This document shows positions 49,601 to 60,496 of a stretch of 64,000 nucleotides of DNA, piece after piece. The position numbers and the translations under genes are program-made. Below the pieces are notes generated by a model, which was not told the origin of the DNA, ran no database searches, and was given only the letters and a program-made list of their open reading frames with translations. The DNA is from Anagrus nilaparvatae (lineage: Eukaryota; Arthropoda; Insecta; Hymenoptera; Mymaridae). Where the stretch lies: positions 9,114,001 through 9,178,000 of the forward strand of contig JAKSXM010000014.1 of assembly GCA_022575985.1 (NCBI GenBank), read 5' to 3'. Within the stretch, counting starts at the first letter, position 1. Every line of letters starts with the position of its first letter.

Positions 49601-50652
49601 TCAATATGTCACATATGCCATATTTTTGGAAAAAAATTTTGAAATAGTTAAGTATCAAATCTATACGATATTGCTACAAAAGAGGTTTCTAAAACTAGTA
49701 CTCCCATAGAAAAAAATTAAATACTATGTCCAAACAAAAAAAAAAATTCTTTTTTTTTTTGTATTTTTTTGTAACAAAAATTTTGGAACTAATTTTCAAA
49801 AAATTAATTATCAATTAATCGAAGACATCGAGTAAAAACCATATTTTCAAATATAAGTACTTTCATGGAAATAAATGAGGTATTACATCCAAATTAAAAA
49901 AAAAAGTACCTCGAGCTTTTTTGGTGAAAAAATTTTTGAAAAATAAATTAGGTTTTTAGCTTCCTGAAGTCTCAAAATGTGCTAATATGCCAAAAAATCA
50001 AAAATTTAACCAAAATTTGACCCATCATAATGGTTAAGGAACCAAAAGGTGCGTATTTATTTATGTTTTTGTCTCGCATTGTACAATTGATCATGTTATT
50101 CGTCCCTTAAAATTAAAAAAATTATTTTGAAAATTTATTGACTACTGACGGAGATATTAGCGGTTGAAATTTCATAAATTTTTGAAGTACTTAATTAATC
50201 AAGACTTTTTTATAAATAATCTGATTTTAAAAATCTTTGAGTATATTATTTAGGAAATTATTTAGCATCGATTCACTAAAAAAAAATTCGATTTTCTACA
50301 TTTCGCCGCAAATAAAGTGATTTTTTGAAAAATTTAGGTTAGGCCAAAAATCAAAAAACTTGAAATATATTTCATATTATTGTTAAAAATTAAGATTTTT
50401 TTTAGAGAATCGATGCTAAATAATAATGTCCTAAATATTATATTCAAAGATTTTTAAGATTAATTAAGTACCTCAAAAATTAATGAAATTTCAAGCGCTA
50501 ATATCTCCGTCTGTAATCAATAAATTTTCAAATTTTTTTGGTTCCTCAAAGAGGAACCATTGTGTTAGGTCAAAATTTGATTTTCTATTTTTTGGCATAT
50601 AAGCACGTTTTGGGACCCCAGGAAGCTAAAAAACCTGTTTTTAAAAAAAGTC

Positions 50653-50692
<40 letters not shown>

Positions 50693-53254
50693 TATGTATG
50701 TAATCGGTGATATTTCACAAATATTATGGAATTAAGACCTAATTTTTTTTTCAAAAATTTTTTCACAAAAAAATCTCGAGGTACTTTTTTTTTTTTTGAT
50801 TTGGATGTAATACCTCATTTATTTCCATGAAAGTACTTATATTTGAAAGTATGGTTTTTACATGATATCTCGTATCGGATAGTTAATTTTCTGAAAATTT
50901 TTTTTCTAAAATTTTTTTCACAAAAAAATACAAAAAATACAAATTTTTTTTTTCTTTTTGGACGTAGTACCTAATTTATTTCCATGGAAGTACTAGTTTT
51001 AAGAACCTTGTTTATTGTTATTTTTTGGATCTGATACTTAATTTTTTCAAAATTTTTTTTGTCAAAATTAAAAAAATAGAAAAATTAAAAAAAATGCAAT
51101 ATTTTTTTTTTTTGGGTGTAATACCTCATTTAATTCTATGAAAGTACTAATATCTGAAAATATTATAACTAGTGATATTTCAAAACCATTATCGAATTAA
51201 GACCTCATTTTTTTTTCAAACATTTTTTTATCAAAAAATCTCAAACCCCCGCTTTTTTTTTTTAATTTGGATGTAATACCTCATTTATTTCCATGAAAGT
51301 ACTTATATTTGAAAGTATGGTTTTTACACTATATCTCGAATCTGATACTTAATTTTCTGAAATTTTTTTTTTCTAAAATTTTTTTCACAAAAAAATACAA
51401 AAAATACCAATTTTTTTTTTCTTTTTGGACTTAGTACCTAATTTATTTTCATGGAAGTACTACTTTTAAGAACCTTGTTTATTGTAATTTTTTGGATCTG
51501 ATACTTAATTTTTTCAAAATTTTTTTTGTCAAAATTAAAAAAAAATAAAAATAAAAAAAACTGCAATATTTTTTTTTTTTTTTTGGTGTAATACCTCATT
51601 TAATTCTATGAAAGTACAATTATCTGAAAATATTGTAACTAGTGATATTTCAAAACCATTATCGAATTAAGACCTAATTTTTTTTCCAAACATTTTTTTA
51701 TCAAAAAATCTCAAACCCCCCCCCTTTTTTTTTATTTTGGATGTAATACCTCATTTATTTCCATGAAAGTACTTATACTTGAAAGTATGGTTTTAACTTG
51801 ATATCTCCAATCTGATACTTAATTTTTTGAAAATTTTTTTCCTAAAATTTTTTTCACAAAAAAATACAAAAAATACGAAACTTTTTTTTCTTTTTGGACG
51901 TAGTACCTAATTTATTTCCATGGAAGTACTAGTTTTAAGAACCTCGTTTACAGTAATTTTTTGGAATTGATACTTAATTTTTTCAAAATTTTTATTATCT
52001 AAATTAAAAAAAAAGAAAAATAAAAAAAATTGCAATATTTTTTTGGTGTAATACCTCTTTTAATTCTATGAAAGTACTAATATTTTAAAATATTGTAACC
52101 AGTGATATTCCAAAACAATTTATTATCGAACGAATACCTAACTTTTTAAAAAATTTATGTATAACTTTAAATTAAATCTATTACAATTTATACAAAATTA
52201 CCAATTTAATATAAGGCAAATATAAAGGAAAATTACACTCATAAGTTTCTTTTTCACTATTTTACAGAGAATTAAAGAAAACAAAATTTTAGGGAAGAGC
52301 TTAACTTCAGAAGAAATAATACAAAAATACAAACACAATGTGAGTATTATTATACTTATACATAGTAATTTGCAAAAATTTAATAAAAAATATTTTAATT
52401 TTAAATGCAGGCTGATGAATTTAGTGACAAAGAAAGTATTGAAAGCGATGAAGATGCAAATATAACGGCTGAATATCCAGAACCATCTTCTGAAGTATTT
52501 GTACCATCAACTCCTACAAAAAAGTCAAAAGATCCAGATTCTGCTTTAAGATCTCCAAAGCATCAAAAACTAAATGGGTACAGGCGAAATACCCTCCTAG
52601 CAGAAAATTTCAAAAAGCGAAGAGAAAATGAAAGAAAAAAAACCTCTCAAAGGAGACCATTAGGAGAAGTCCCGAATAAGAATGAAGTCTTAAATTCATC
52701 GCTTGATGCAGAAAAAATTCTGAAACAGCTTGTAAGAGAAGGTAAATTGTATGCTATTTATGAATATGAATAAAAGAGTAATGCAAAATATTTTTTTTCC
52801 AGAAATTAAAGTCAATTCTGGATCAGTTAAATATAAAATTTTAAATAACCCAAACCATATATATTACGGAGACAAAGTTTGTGTACGCAGTAGGTTGTCT
52901 ATCAGAATTGCATCTCTAAATTCTGCTTACGAACAACTTGAACCATCTAGATTTGTAGAGAAATTATGTTACGGATTGTTTGGTTATAAGCTGTTAAGCA
53001 AAAGCTGCGTCCGTGATCAGAAAAATACAACACAAGAATCAGCTCTACCAGAGAGGCATACCAGAGTAATCAAAGATCACTTACAGTTTTGGCTCGCATC
53101 AAGAAACTATCCAGATGAGAGAATTTACTTTGAAATCAGGAAATGCAATAAATATATTAGAAGGGCGATCAATAGCTCCAAAAGGAAAGTAAAGTATAGT
53201 GGTGATATTCCAATAGAAATAAATCTGGATTCTGATTCTGAAGTAGAAATGTAA
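43681..53254 (+). CDS. BEN-domain protein (five coding exons), shares its 5' exons with a USP
   Basis: Exons: 43681-43867 (MTSVEKVYIYLRNTKSF...), 43949-44091 (ends KLEMK, phase 0), 52268-52339 (RIKENKILGKSLTSEEIIQK), 52411-52741 (acidic then basic linker, ADEFSDKESIESDED... and KKRRENERKKTSQRR) and 52803-53254 (stop). All borders are GT..AG and phases agree, giving 394 residues. The last exon encodes a BEN domain, with FVEKLCYGLFGYKLLS, then RVIKDHLQFWLASRNYPDE and IRRAINSSKRK. BEN domains bind DNA and occur in chromatin factors. The second intron is 8.2 kb and holds a USP exon plus dispersed repeats. Inside a CACTA element a DNA-binding companion of the transposase is expected by analogy with plant TNPA, but that role is inference. 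The first two exons share no domain I recognise. Confidence 0.85.
44635..45678 (+). CDS. USP-family deubiquitinase, candidate alternative 3' exon
   Basis: A single open exon follows an acceptor (AATCTCCAG) and begins LQDVDEENKENENISGAG. It encodes a full-length small USP core: Cys box FNNLGNTCYVNAVIQSLL, GRMEDAYEYFNLLLQ, a zinc-finger remnant (HCEMH, later CPEC), LIIAINRFGV, His box HSGHYYTILKKENYFVKYND and AYILVYTS near the end. The catalytic Cys, His and Asn/Asp are all present, so it may be active. The 43949-44091 exon ends in phase 0 and this one starts in phase 0, giving a predicted 457-residue protein that shares 110 N-terminal residues with the BEN isoform. Lack of introns suggests a retro-captured cellular USP (closest in style to USP36/USP42). 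An independent promoter is the alternative. Confidence 0.85.
   Translation, partial: LQDVDEENKENENISGAGFNNLGNTCYVNAVIQSLLNLRNVNEWLIKYSSNHKSVNRKCNGFICELAHLLKIKNSRMKPIDISNVVRYSQLINPKIEVGRMEDAYEYFNLLLQYVDKTYRLQQDLSEFEDSPVDQLFFGVASSSVHCEMHGDLPTTKNALQALLLSVDKENNLESMIKQYLQKQNVSYKCPECTFNVDCQKQIKIVQPPCNLIIAINRFGVDELNNPFKVKKHITFKEKIYIATTKDNEKLRYELSSIICHEGESLHSGHYYTILKKENYFVKYNDEEVTIISTEAAFEVEAYILVYTSQVFESNMEALQLKNICCNTKNIVSMEYIGYKSSFLVVA
45679..47229. other. Intron sequence; microsatellite
   Basis: Part of the long BEN-gene intron. (TA)n/(GT)n tracts lie at about 45768-45845. No exon was recognised. Confidence 0.5.
47266..47391 (+). pseudogene. C-terminal scrap of a non-LTR retrotransposon ORF2
   Basis: The frame NWNLLPISIRNLPSLSRFKA, ALFKHFL, ending at TAG 47391, is the CR1/Jockey-type C-terminal tail (WN.LP..IR..PSLS.FK..L). 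About 42 codons remain. It differs from the 15.3-kb fragment, so the two come from different elements or are old. The 3' tail is degenerate. Confidence 0.65.
47392..49599. other. Intron sequence with old repeats
   Basis: 47850-48000 and 48100-48170 are copies of the block seen near 1.3 and 12.6 kb (GGTCGTATACGATTTTTC-like). 48840-49150 contains an inverted pair (GATACAAATTTTCATGTTTGA and its complement, about 250 bp apart). No gene was seen. Confidence 0.5.
49600..52140. repeat. Large array of the GGTTCCTC dispersed family, in the BEN intron
   Basis: 49600-49970 is in reverse orientation. 50540-52140 is forward and tandemly repeated: the block GATGTAATACCTCATTTATT, then AAGTACTTATATTTGAAAG, then a GGATCTGATACTTAAT-like string recurs about every 480 bp (near 50800, 51260, 51740). 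The head at 50540 is a hairpin GGTTCCTC-aaa-GAGGAACC followed by (GT)n at 50656-50689. 50000-50540 contains an inverted pair around GCTAATATCTCCGTC. Confidence 0.75.
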
Positions 53255-53487
53255 TGAATTGTCACGTAACAGCTTATTATAACCCACCATTCTTCAGCTT
53301 CAAAAGAACGAAAACAAAAAAAAATTAATGAGGATGTTATGAAGCTTTATAAGGGCACCTGCATAAAGTAACGTAACCTACCCATTAATTTTTTATCCAG
53401 CATAAACTTTAAAGATGTTTAAGTATATAATGCATTGATTAATTTTTTTAAAAATCTGAAGTTTTAGTATGATCAAAACAAAGTTTG

Positions 53488-54775
53488 ATGAGGGTGTTAC
53501 GAGACCAAACCCAGACTCCTATATTGAGCCATGCGAAACTGCAATTCATGTTCCAGAGGATGCATCCAACAGGACTCTTTCTTATCGTTCAAAACTCTTC
53601 ACAACCTCATAACTTGTAATACATTGTAACCTTCGACTAAGAATTTATGGCGATGTAACATGGTTCGAATTTGGTGCCAGTATTGAGCTATGTAGCATAG
53701 GCATTCATTTTTAGTCTAAGGTTAAAATATATTACAGGTTATGAGGTTGCTAAGAGTCTTGACGATAAGAGAGGGTCCTGTTGGATGCATTCCCTTGAAC
53801 ATGAATTACAGTTTCACATGGCCCAGTGTAGAAGTCTGTGTATAGTCTCGTAACACCTACATCAATTTTTTAACAAACATCAGGTTTTTGAACAGAATAT
53901 ATTTGTTATGTAAGCAATTGTAGAAGAACATGTCAGTATTGTTCAAGCGTTTGTAAGATAAAAAATTTATGGGGATTTTGCGTGACTCTAGGCAGGCACC
54001 CTTATAAAGCACCATAAAATTCTAATTATTTTTTTTGTCTAGGGTAATATTTCAGCTTAGAAAGTACTGAATGTTTAAAATGATTGGAGAGGGGTCTGTA
54101 TTATTTGCATTCTGAACAGGAAATTGATGTGGGTATTATGCGACCATACATAGGCGCCTGTTTTGGTGAAGTAAAACTTACATAAATATACTGCGAAGAA
54201 TACAAATAAAACACAACCCTTCCCTATCATTTAAAAGTTTCCAGTATCTCATAAGCTTAAATATGACCCTAGAAAAAAAAAATAAAAATTTTTTATGTAG
54301 CAAATGCTTGAACGATACTTACTGTTACTCTATAATTGCTTACATTGATTAACTGTTCTAGAATCTGAAGTTTCAGTAAGAGTAAAACAAAATTTGATGT
54401 GGGTGTTACGAGACCATACACAGAGTGGTATATTGAGTCATGTGAAACTTGAATTCATGTTCCAGGGGATGCATCCAACAGGACTGTTTCTTGACGTTCA
54501 AAACTCTTCACAACCTCAAAACTTGTAATACATTGTAACCTTCGACTAAGAATTTATGGCGATGTAACGTGGTTCGAATTTGGTGCCAGTATTGAGCTAT
54601 GTTGCATCGAAATCAATTTTTTGTCTAAGGTTACAATATATTACAAGTTATGAAGTTGTTAAAGAGTTTGGACGATAAGAGAGAGTCCTGTCAGATGCAT
54701 TCCCTGTAACATGAATTACAGTTTTACATGAGCCAATATGGAGTCTGTATATGGCCTTGGAACACCTTCATCAAT
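53488..54775. repeat. Two tandem palindromic units, CACTA subterminal region
   Basis: Unit 1 (about 53488-53875) and unit 2 (about 54388-54775) are direct repeats about 900 bp apart; both contain GGATGCATCCAACAGGACT and CGACTAAGAATTTATGGCGA. Each unit is itself an imperfect palindrome: the second half is the complement of the first (CCTGTTGGATGCATTCCC). The stretch between them also has inverted segments around 54100. It lies between the BEN stop and the right terminus. Confidence 0.75.
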
Positions 54776-55820
54776 TTAACGATCTGCTTGTATTGAATTT
54801 TCAGATTTAAATTTAATTAGTCAGGTGTATTAGCAATGTAAAAAATAATGCTATCATAATTGCAAGATTTCTTAAAGGAATTTAAGTGTATAATTTTCAT
54901 AAAATAAGATGTGTTTGGAAACTACGTGTAAAAAAAAAGTTATGTTAACAGATAACAATTAATGCACATCTTATGTGTAACGATAACAATGTGTATATGT
55001 TAAATCTCCTCCTGTTAACTTAAAATTTTTCTTCATTTGTTAAGTTTCTTATAAAAATTAAAAAAAAAAGTAAAAACTCTATTTAAATTTTAAAAATAAT
55101 ACTTCTGATTATGTGTAAAATTGTATGAAGCATAAGCATTTTAATAAATTAAAGTTTTGAAAAAGCATGTTTTATTACAAGTACACTTTTTTGTAGGTTT
55201 ACATTAACTTGTACATGTGGAATACTTTATAAACATTTTTGGAACTTTGTTTTCGTTGCTTTGTATAAAAAAACAAAAATTCTTTAAATGTAAGGTAAAC
55301 ACATATGATTAAAAAAATTTTTTTCAAAGAATTTGTTGGAATCTTTTGTTTTTTTATAGATTACAAAGTACAAAAATATTTGTAAAGATTATATTCATAA
55401 AAATGTCTTTTTCAATGCTCTTATTATTACTGAAAAGATAAGTAAATAAAAAAATATGTAGTTTCATATAAATGTGCTGTGATTAAGTGATTGTTTTTAA
55501 ATGTACTGTCAACTGACTGTCAATTACAAAAAATTAAATGTTCCATGTTTTTTGTATCCTATTAAAAAAAATGTAATTTTACATTATGAAATATTAATAT
55601 TAAATAGAAAATAAATTTACGTCAAATATATTTGAAAATAAAGGAAGTACAAGTTTTTGTAAAGTATAATAAAAATGTTATGTTACGTTATACATACAAA
55701 ATTTTAATAAATTTAAGGAAATTAAATAAAAATTTTAATATTTGATCGCAAATCAGTTTTTTCTTTTCCTTAAAGGAACCTAGTCTTCTTTTAATAATTC
55801 TGTAAAGAATATATGTAAAT
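54776..55820. other. No gene seen; AT-rich
   Basis: Sequence between the palindromic repeats and the right TIR. No coding or RNA feature was recognised. Confidence 0.5.
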
Positions 55821-56125
55821 TAAACCAAATATTTTAACAATATCGTAGCTATTACACCCCATTGATATAAACAATTTAATTTTGCTCATTTTAATTGAAA
55901 AAGAAGAAAATATGATCCTATGAATGGAAAAAGTGAGCAAAAGTGTTCAAAAGTATTCTGGGGACCGGCGAATTATGAACAAAATGTACACTTTTAAAGA
56001 ATTCTTTTGCATACTTTTGCATACTTTTTTTAAACTTTTCCTCTACTTTGAACTAAAATTATACAATTTTTCACCATTTTTGCATGCTTAGGAATTCTTT
56101 AAAATTTTTTATATTTTCACCAGTG
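55821..56125 (-). repeat. Right terminal inverted repeat of the CACTA-like element
   Basis: Reverse complement of 34510-34814, ending CACCAGTG, followed by the TC duplication. Confidence 0.9.
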
Positions 56126-56206
56126 TCTTGAATTATCGATTCCCAAAGTTTGAAGAAAATCGCACTATTTGCAATTTTCCAATGCTAATGGTGCGGGGTC
56201 CTTTAC
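56126..56206. mobile_element. Remaining 81 bp of the host foldback's right arm
   Basis: Reverse complement of 33134-33213, ending GGTGCGGGGTCCTTTAC. It is the part of the foldback displaced 21.6 kb by the CACTA-like insertion. Confidence 0.85.
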
Positions 56207-56207
56207 C

Positions 56208-56341
56208 AATAAGTCGTAATTTTACGATTTTCATTGAAAAATTGCAAATTTTAATCGAAAATTTGCGACAAACAAATAAGTCGTAATTTTACGATTTTCG
56301 TTGAAAAATTGCAAATTTTAATCGAAAATTTGCGACAAACA
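56208..56341 (+). repeat. Tandem duplication of a 67-bp unit
   Basis: Two nearly identical units start AATAAGTCGTAATTTTACGA at 56208 and 56275 and differ at a single A/G position. Each holds internal inverted CGTAATTTTACG-like motifs similar to those at 32955-33120 on the other side of the foldback. Confidence 0.85.
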
Positions 56342-56854
56342 GTTGTGAAATTACAAGGGATATTTTTGCACCTAAAAACCCATAGCAAACCATTTAGTGT
56401 CATAAAATAATATTTTTTTATTTAACACCATGATAAAAGATGAATACATTTTTCTTTCTTTTAAATTGTTGCCAACATTGTAATTTTTGGCGAAAGTGAT
56501 TTTTATAGGTTTCAAGATTTTTATAAGCTCCTGATTGTTTGCTCGTCTCTTTTCAATTATTTATAAGAAGTTTTTTTTTATTGCGAGATATGATAAATTA
56601 AGTAATAAGTACCAATTTTAGGTTTTTTAAAAACATTTTTTATCTCTATATTTCGGTTTATCTCGAAAACAACTCAAGTAAATCCAATGAGTAAAGATAA
56701 AAAAATTTTGAGATTTAGAAGCGTTTTTTTATCGAAAATTGGAATTTTTGCAACAATTTAAGAAATTGATCTTTTTTGGCCAATAATGGGACTTCGATTT
56801 ATGGATTATAATAGTAAGAGAATTAGTGATGAATAACTGCGGTTTACAGGACTC
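56342..56854. other. No gene seen
   Basis: AT-rich spacer without recognisable features. Confidence 0.4.
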
Positions 56855-58445
56855 AAAAGGTCACAATTTTCCCACCCATTTTCACCCCTTTCCCCCCCTA
56901 ATATTAAAATGGAGTAAAAAATGATTTTTTAGACTTTTATATGATGCTATGTGGTTATATAGGCCACTAAATTAGAATTTTGGGTAAAAAATTACATTTA
57001 ACAAGTTCCCAGGGATCAATTTGGACATTTTTCACCCCCAATACCCCCAAAATTGAGATAAACCTTTAAGGTACTTTTTTGTTCCTCATAGAGGAACCAT
57101 TGTGATGGGTCAAATTTTGATTTTTGATTTTTTGGCATATAAGCACGTTTTGAGACCTCAAGAAGCTAAGAAACCGATTTTTAAAAAAAGTCTGTATGTT
57201 TTTGTGTGTGTGTGTGTGCATGTATGTGGATAACCGGTGATATTCCACAACCATTACCATAAAAACCTAATTTTTTTTTCAAAAATTTTTTCATCAAAAA
57301 TTTTTTCATCATAAAATCTCAAACTACTTTTTTTTTTCATTATTTTGGAAGTAATAGCTCATTTATTTCCATGAAAGTACTTATATTTGAAAGTATGATT
57401 TTTACTCGATATCTCGAATCTGATACTTAATTTTTTGAAAATTTTTCTCAAAATTTTCGTCACAAAAAAATACAAAAAACACCATTTTTTTTTCTTCTTG
57501 GACTTAGGTAGTACCTAATTTATTTCTATGAGAGTGCTAGCTTGAGTGCTAGTGAAAGTTCTTTTATAGTAATTTTGTGGATCTGATACCGAATTTTTTC
57601 AAAATTTATTTTAAAAATTAAAAAAACAGAATGTATGATTGCATATGGTTGTAATCGGTCATATCTGTGGCATATTGAAGTATTAAGCTCATTGTTTGAG
57701 GAACCATAGTGCCAGCTATTTGGCACCGTATTTTTAAAATTAAATGAACTAATTAGGTTTTTTAGGTCGCTGATCTCAAAAATTACATTTAACATGTTCT
57801 AAAGAGTGAAATTGGCCATTTTTCACCCTTTTCAGCCCTCAAAACTCATTTTGTCAAAAGAACTAATATTTTTATTTTCAAAGGGTCTCTTATGTTTTTT
57901 GGGCGCTGATATCAAAAATTATGTCAGAAATAATATTCAACAGGTTCTAAAGGGTGAATTTGGCCATTTTTCACCCTAAACACCCCCAGAATTTACATAA
58001 CCCTTTAAGATACTTTTTTTTAAATTAAATGAAATAATTAGGTTTTTTAGGTCGCTGATCTCAAAAATTATGTCAGAAATTACATTCAATGGGTTCTCAA
58101 GGGTGAATTAAAAAAAAAAAAATTTTTTACTTTTCATGACATTTATGAATATTTAATGACACTTACGAATATTTATGAATATACTGAGAACAGCGATCTA
58201 AAAAACCAAATTAGTTAATTTAATTTTTTTAAAAGTACTTTAAAGGTTTATGTCAATTTCGGGGGTATTTGGGGTGATAAATGGCCAAATTCGCCCCTTG
58301 GAACCTGTTACATGTAATTTTTGACCCACAATTCTATTGTAGTGACCTATATAACCACATAGAATCATATAAAAGTCTACAAAATCAGTTTTTACTTCAT
58401 TTTAATATTAGGGAGGTAAAGGGGTGAAAAATGGGTGGGAAAATT
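56855..58445. mobile_element. Foldback of about 1.6 kb containing a dispersed-repeat copy
   Basis: The arms at about 56855-57080 and 58225-58445 are inverted (plus-strand AATTTTCCCACCCATTTTCA matches the complement of AAAAATGGGTGGGAAAATTA; also CACCCCCAATACCCCCA-like blocks). Inside, 57080-57690 is a forward copy of the GGTTCCTC family with its own (GT)n, and 57730-58130 has direct repeats with TTTTTTAGGTCGCTGATCTC. Confidence 0.7.
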
Positions 58446-58710
58446 ACCCCTTGACATAGCCTAAGATTTTCCGATTGGACGCTTTGTAGGCATTATTTAT
58501 CTGAAGCGAATATAAAAGGTTTCACCTTGATTCATGATCTTTCATAAGCAGCTTGAGATTTTGCCTTTTTTTTAACACTGTACCCTTGTCTAATTTATGT
58601 TTTATTATTTATATTATTACCTGAAGATTAAAAATTACTAGTTTAATCACACACCCTGGACGTAAAATTGACATATTTTTGATGTTGAAAATCAGAAATT
58701 TATTTATTAT

Positions 58711-58825
58711 AAGGCCCTTTCTACACCAGACAATATAATTTTATTTGATGATTATGTTCTCATTTAAAATGTATAGAAAAGTAACTTTAAAAAAAGATAA
58801 CCTTGTCTGGTGTAGAGACGGCCTA
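58711..58825. mobile_element. 115-bp MITE
   Basis: The left AAGGCCCTTTCTACACCAGA and right TCTGGTGTAGAGACGGCCT are inverted ends of about 24 bp. No coding; superfamily uncertain, with TA-like flanks. Confidence 0.7.
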
Positions 58826-58971
58826 AGACTAATATCAAAAAAACAAAATCAGTTGTAATACAATAAAAATAAAAAATAATTTTAAAATTAAATTTTATAA
58901 ATAGCATTAAAACTGTTGGAGAAGCCAATGTAAATGAAAAAAAAAAAAAAAAAAGAGTAACTTATTAAAAT

Positions 58972-60496
58972 TCCCTAGAAGAAAGCTACTCGACAGATCT
59001 GCTGCTTTACAAAATCAAGATCACCTGGAGATCATTCCAAGATTACCTCACACAGCTAACCTGTATCTAAAAACTAATGATGGTAAAAATAAGTTACTTG
59101 AAACTACTAGTAAGTTATATTCCTTCTTTTTTGTATTATTATAAAAATTTAAGTCGCTGATGTAACTTAAAAATCATTTGGTATATTTTAATATATTTTA
59201 ATAGCGGAAAAAAACAGTAGCATTAATGAGAAATCTAATTCGAAAAATAATAGCATAAAAGAGAAAGCAAGTAAAAATATATTTAATAAAAGACGGAGTA
59301 CTAGATTATCAAATGTTGAAACTCCAGTAAGAACATTGAAAATAAAAAAAAAGCCTACGAAGGAACGAAATGAAGAAACTAGTAAATATGTCTTGCAAAT
59401 TATTAAAAACTTCATTAAAAAAACTTATTTTAAAATAAACTGTATAATTTTTAGTTCCTCTCAAAAAGCTTTTAACACCAAAAAAAACGAAAAATGGTCG
59501 GTATCGCTATTTACCTTTTTATATAAAATTAATATGATAAGAAAGTGAAAATTTTTAATTTCTAGCTTTTAAAGATGATGCTCAGGATAAAGAAATTAAC
59601 GTTATAGAAGATCTAATGGATGTTAAAACAAACGAAACAGCTGGTAATGACAAAAATAATTTAAAAAAGGATGAAAAAAACGGTAAAATCAGACTGTTAA
59701 TAAATTATATTCATACAGCTAAGAATTTTACTTTTATTTATTCTTTTTTGCAACACAAACTAGTTATAGAGGCCAGAAATAATGAAAAAGCAGAGTCCTC
59801 ACCAGAACAACAATTATCTTGTGAAAAATTAAATGACTTAAAGCTTCGATTAGCCAAACTGAGTAGAGGAATCGAAAAGTATTATAAAAGTTTAATAAAT
59901 TTTACAAAATACTAGTATTTAAATATTATTATGATATATTTTATTAGATATCCAGGAAAGCATACGTGTAAAAGAGTTGAAAGGTAATAATTAATAAAAA
60001 AAGTATTTTAAAATGTTGCAAACTTTTTTTGAAAAATTATTTTATCATACAAATTATAGCTGCAACCAATAAAAGCCAGGATCAAAAAGTAAATGATAAA
60101 TTTAAATGGCAAAGTCCAACTTTAGCATCAAGAAATCATTATCAGAAATTTGAATCATGTTATAGAGATAACAGATATTATATCCAAAATCAGCCTTTAA
60201 ATGAATCTCGAAATGAATATTTGCATTATCCTATATCGCCAATTTCAAATCCAATCATGATTGCAAATCAGCATTTAAATCAGCAAATGAATCAGCAGGT
60301 TTTACTGCAAAGGATTTTGCCTACTGCTTTAAACCAAATTCATCAGAATCAAGAATTAATAATGCCGCCAATAACCGGGATTCCTAATTATTATCAGCAG
60401 CACCTTCAACTTTTGCCTATTTATTTTAGAGATGATTTATCCAGAAACAATCAGTTTTTACAACCAGCAAATACTCAATATTTATTTTATCGTTAA
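58972..60496 (+). CDS. Unassigned multi-exon gene, basic and Gln-rich product
   Basis: A chain of plus-strand exons with plausible splice sites: about 58972-59110 (FPRRKLLDRSAALQ..., donor GTAAGTTAT); 59206-59381 (KRRSTRLSNVETPVRTLKIK, very Lys-rich, donor GTAAATATG); about 59456-59500 (PLKKLLTPKKT); about 59565-59690; about 59772-59860 (KLNDLKLRLAKLS, possible coiled coil); about 59950-59985; and 60059-60496 (stop), whose last part is rich in Gln, Asn and Tyr (NQHLNQQMNQQ). Several junctions agree in phase; the one near 59850-59950 is uncertain and the start codon is not fixed because an A18 run precedes the first block. I do not recognise the family. The basic N-terminal half suggests nuclear location, by inference only. 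Confidence 0.45.

Larger units (their letters stand above)
34510..56125. mobile_element. 21.6-kb CACTA-like transposon with captured genes
   Basis: Terminal inverted repeats of about 305 bp start CACTGGTGAAAATATAAAAA at 34510 and end with the complement at 56125. The flanking dinucleotide TC occurs on both sides (34508-34509, 56126-56127). The target is the right arm of a foldback whose left arm retains the unoccupied site (TTCAAGAGATTTTGAAACG at about 33207), so both boundaries are confirmed. Contents: TNP2-like transposase gene (35686-39631, minus), UBR5-like exon block (40549-42004, minus), a BEN/USP alternative-end gene (43681-53254, plus), several MITEs and palindromic tandem repeats. 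CACTA elements normally carry 2-3 bp duplications and a transposase like this one. A cargo of this size and type is unusual. Confidence 0.9.
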
